Below are positions 32,846 through 32,955 of a stretch of 32,955 nt of DNA, piece by piece. Under the pieces are notes generated by a model, which ran no database searches, was not told the origin of the DNA, and saw nothing but the letters and a program-made list of their open reading frames with translations. Each line of letters begins with the position of its first letter. The stretch's first letter is position 1. The DNA is taken from positions 1-32,955 of the forward strand of contig JBGAIL010000035.1 in NCBI GenBank assembly GCA_044225565.1, written 5' to 3'. Position numbers and translations under genes: made by a program. Origin of the DNA: CAVXAE01 sp044225565. GTDB taxonomy: Bacteria; Pseudomonadota; Gammaproteobacteria; Steroidobacterales; Steroidobacteraceae.

Positions 32846-32955
32846 AGTGCCGGGCTACGTGTTTTCATGCGGATCCAGCCGTCTTTACGGTGAGTCATTT
32901 TAGCGAGCCGGATATGACGCGATTGCAAGCGGTTCGGGCGTGGTTTCTCTTGGCT

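Larger units (their letters stand above)
31193..32955. other. AT-rich segment, probable acquired island (continues past the window)
   Basis: Directly after the permease stop the sequence becomes visibly richer in A and T, with runs such as AAGTTTAAACTG and many AT-ending codons, in contrast to the GC-rich third positions everywhere before it. It contains the truncated toxin-like module, its possible immunity gene and a lipoprotein gene. The first 75 bases (31193-31267) hold no gene; they include the 10-bp palindrome AGTTTAAACT at 31203-31212. No integrase, transposase or tRNA boundary is visible in the window. Confidence 0.65.

Noticed and set aside
32542..32928. 128-codon minus-strand frame opposite the small lipoprotein
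   Set aside because: It lacks a ribosome-binding site and motifs; the plus strand has a clear lipoprotein signal.
32914..32955. Possible start of a further gene (ATG 32914, reading MTRLQAVRAWFLLA) running off the window
   Set aside because: Only 14 codons are visible; it could be the start of a signal peptide or chance. It cannot be supported.
1..32955. tRNA, rRNA, CRISPR, transposase or integrase
   Set aside because: Looked for by eye on both strands; no cloverleaf-like stretch, regular repeat array or transposase-like frame was found.

Overview
The window is GC-rich, densely packed bacterial chromosome with almost no non-coding DNA before about position 31,190. Gene content points to a Gram-negative, aerobic, scavenging proteobacterium: a TonB-dependent receptor with an N-terminal STN domain and its FecI/FecR-type sigma and anti-sigma factors, lipoprotein amidohydrolases, haem-type bacterioferritin with its ferredoxin, and an AAHS-type aromatic-acid transporter. 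A gammaproteobacterium of the Steroidobacter/Xanthomonadales kind would fit, but that is an inference from gene style, not an identification. No rRNA, tRNA, CRISPR array, insertion sequence or prophage was seen, and no gap longer than 300 bases lacks a gene.

Region 1 (1-7884) is hydrolytic. It holds the tail of an AraC-type regulator, a lipoprotein of the N-acyl-D-amino-acid deacylase family that lacks the first metal-binding motif, a convergent S41-type protease, and then an apparent operon of class III aminotransferase, M19 dipeptidase and a penicillin-binding-protein-like serine hydrolase. Together these look suited to using peptides, D-amino-acid derivatives or acylated amino acids. Region 2 (7946-8787) is iron storage: a good Fur box precedes bfd, followed by bfr.

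Region 3 (8763-17989) is the most unusual. A large MalT/LAL-type LuxR regulator (minus strand, broken by one extra base) is divergent from a tight run of genes: a hydantoinase/oxoprolinase-like ATPase, a DUF917 protein (internal deletion plus frameshift), an NCS1 cytosine-type permease, a YtcJ-like amidohydrolase lipoprotein, and a secreted protein with GEGGEGG repeats (also frameshifted). It reads as an uptake-and-opening pathway for a cyclic amide such as a hydantoin or thiohydantoin. Three reading-frame breaks within 7.4 kb mean either pathway decay or base errors in this sequence.

Region 4 (18071-22584) is a small catabolic cluster: an MFS aromatic-acid-type transporter and an IclR regulator on the minus strand, divergent from an aldehyde dehydrogenase and a short-chain dehydrogenase. 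Directly behind lies a VapBC-type toxin-antitoxin pair on the opposite strand with a strong near-leaderless promoter built around a perfect 14-bp palindrome. The pair is bracketed by the dehydrogenase 3' end and a decayed second copy of it.

Region 5 (23474-31192) is one five-gene unit: ECF sigma factor, FecR-like anti-sigma factor, TonB-dependent receptor, CocE/NonD-type serine hydrolase and an APC-family amino-acid permease. The genes overlap or nearly touch. The layout suggests sensing and import of a substrate across the outer membrane, periplasmic hydrolysis, and uptake of the product.

Region 6 (31193-32955) is a sharp change to AT-richer DNA. It carries a truncated alpha/beta-hydrolase module resembling the C-terminal tip of a polymorphic toxin, a four-base-overlapping downstream gene that may be its immunity protein, and a small lipoprotein on the other strand.
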